A stretch of 16,009 nucleotides of DNA from Sulfurihydrogenibium yellowstonense SS-5 (lineage in GTDB: Bacteria > Aquificota > Aquificia > Aquificales > Hydrogenothermaceae). Shown here piece by piece: positions 15,316 through 16,009 of this stretch (positions within the stretch are counted from its first letter, which is position 1; each line of letters begins with the position of its first letter). The stretch spans positions 1 through 16,009 of the forward strand of contig NZ_ABZS01000009.1 in NCBI RefSeq assembly GCF_000173615.1, given 5' to 3'. The notes beneath the pieces are model-generated. The model saw nothing but the letters and a program-made list of their open reading frames with translations, did not search any database and was not told the DNA's origin. The position numbers were made by a program, and so were the translations under genes.

Positions 15316-15352
15316 CGGAAAACATCTTATCATAATTTTTCCGATATGTCAA
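15316..15352 (-). promoter_or_regulatory. modA promoter with candidate operator
   Basis: On the minus strand TTGACA (15347-15352) is 17 bp from TAAGAT (15324-15329, 4/6). A 7-bp inverted repeat, CGGAAAA (15316-15322) / TTTTCCG (15337-15343), separated by 14 bp, brackets the -10 box and part of the spacer. This is a plausible site for an oxyanion-responsive regulator; it does not obviously match the known E. coli ModE site. Confidence 0.65.
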
Positions 15353-15413
15353 TAAAGTTATTTCGCATTTCTATGTTAAAATATTTTTCAAAACAGCCGA
15401 AATTACATATAAG

Positions 15414-15920
15414 ATGGATAAGATGATGAGAAAAATATTAATAACTATACTTTTGACAATAGGAATTTCGTTTGCTGAGGTGCCCTATCAAGAATGCTTT
15501 ATTAGAGCAGCCATGCAATATGATATACCTTATCAAATTCTTGTAGCAATAGCAAAGGTTGAATCTGGATTTAGACCGTGGGTTATAAATATTAATCAAA
15601 ATGGAAGGTCTGTTAAAGTAATAAATCCTAAATCTGTAGAAGAGGCAGCTACATATCTTCAATATTTACATGACAATGGATACAACTATGATGTTGGCGT
15701 AGGTCAGATTAATGTAGGAAATATTAAAAGACTGGGCTTAAGACCGCAGCAGCTGTTAAACCCTTGCAATAACATAATGGTTTCGGCTTATATTCTAAAA
15801 GAAAATATTTTGAGATACGGGCTTACATGGGAAGCAATATGGCGCTATAACGGTAGAAGGGATTATGCTTTTAAAGTATATAACGCTTTAATTTCTATGG
15901 GCGCTTTAGCTCGCAGGTAA
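15414..15920 (+). CDS. Small secreted lytic transglycosylase (SLT domain)
   Basis: A 168-residue protein of the VirB1/IagB-like lytic transglycosylase group, which cleaves peptidoglycan glycan strands. The N-terminus KILITILLTIGISFAEVP is a signal peptide, cut probably after FA. The catalytic glutamate is in AKVESGFRP (ES motif), followed by VGVGQINVGNIKRLG, with LNPCNNIMVSAYIL and AIWRYNGR closing the domain. Starts at 15414, 15423 and 15426 are all possible; GGATAAG just before 15423 slightly favours the later ones, and no strong site exists for 15414. It is divergent from modA. The 3' end overlaps convergent ybeY by 26 bp. Whether it serves a secretion machine or general wall turnover cannot be told. 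Confidence 0.88.
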   Translation: MDKMMRKILITILLTIGISFAEVPYQECFIRAAMQYDIPYQILVAIAKVESGFRPWVININQNGRSVKVINPKSVEEAATYLQYLHDNGYNYDVGVGQINVGNIKRLGLRPQQLLNPCNNIMVSAYILKENILRYGLTWEAIWRYNGRRDYAFKVYNALISMGALARR

Positions 15921-16009
15921 GTTTGTCAAAAATTTTATCTTGCAATTCAAACATTATTTTTGCATCTTCTTCGTTTGTTTCATGGTCATAGCCAAGTAAA
16001 TGTAAAATT
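15895..16009 (-). CDS. ybeY: YbeY endoribonuclease/rRNA maturation factor (3' end only)
   Basis: The last 37 codons are visible, starting ILHLLGYDHETNEEDAKIMF and ending at the TAG at 15895-15897. LHLxGYDH is the end of the family signature HGxLHLxGYDH, which carries the histidines that bind zinc; two of the three are present here and the first would be just outside the window. EEDAKIMFELQDKIF agrees with the C-terminal helix after it. YbeY acts in 16S rRNA 3' end maturation and ribosome quality control. It overlaps the end of the transglycosylase gene tail to tail. Confidence 0.9.
   Translation of the reverse strand, partial: ILHLLGYDHETNEEDAKIMFELQDKIFDKLTCELKRP

Noticed and set aside
15220..15426. 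68-codon plus-strand open frame across the modA start and promoter
   Set aside because: Antisense to the ModA signal peptide and its promoter; composition and lack of a ribosome binding site speak against a gene.

Overview
The window looks like chromosome from an AT-rich, thermophile-type bacterium. The Lys/Glu/Ile-rich proteins, a stand-alone SdhA/FrdA flavoprotein and a large CRISPR array fit the Aquificota, most likely a Sulfurihydrogenibium-like Hydrogenothermaceae. That placement is inference from protein flavour and gene content; no rRNA or other taxonomic marker is present.

Bases 1-7311 hold a tightly packed plus-strand division and cell-wall (dcw) operon: 3' end of ftsW, then murG, murB, ddl, ftsQ, ftsA, ftsZ, followed by two phospholipid genes, pgsA and plsY. 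Almost every junction overlaps or nearly touches, including ATGA and TTGA start/stop overlaps. The set covers lipid II synthesis and flipping/polymerisation (MurG, MurB, Ddl, FtsW), assembly of the division ring (FtsQ, FtsA, FtsZ) and membrane lipid supply (PgsA, PlsY). murC is not between murG and murB.

Bases 7312-7917 are non-coding and built of dispersed repeat modules, ending in a promoter with a 17-bp perfect palindrome over its -10 box. This promoter serves sdhA/frdA (7918-9624), which ends in a rho-independent terminator. A roughly 95-bp repeat upstream of sdhA recurs in inverted orientation just downstream of it.

Bases 9664-10472 are AT-rich and non-coding. They hold two good sigma70-type promoters pointing at the array and half of a heptamer-rich repeat element. 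Bases 10473-13340 are a CRISPR array of 43 repeat units (40 full length, 3 truncated) and 40 spacers. No cas gene lies in the window. The leader is on the left and the degenerate end on the right. The repeat exists in two alleles (C or A at position 4) arranged in alternating blocks. Three truncated repeats all stop at the same base (after GGGTTA) and are followed by the same family of 89-92 bp hairpin element. The two internal copies are identical; the terminal, diverged copy also supplies the last seven codons and stop of modB. This is the most unusual feature of the window.

Bases 13409-15290 (minus strand) encode a molybdate/tungstate uptake operon: modA, a tandem-TOBE (Mop-like) protein and modB. 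The ATPase modC is absent; the array lies where it would be expected. Bases 15414-15920 (plus) encode a small secreted lytic transglycosylase, overlapping at its end the convergent 3' end of ybeY, which runs out of the window.
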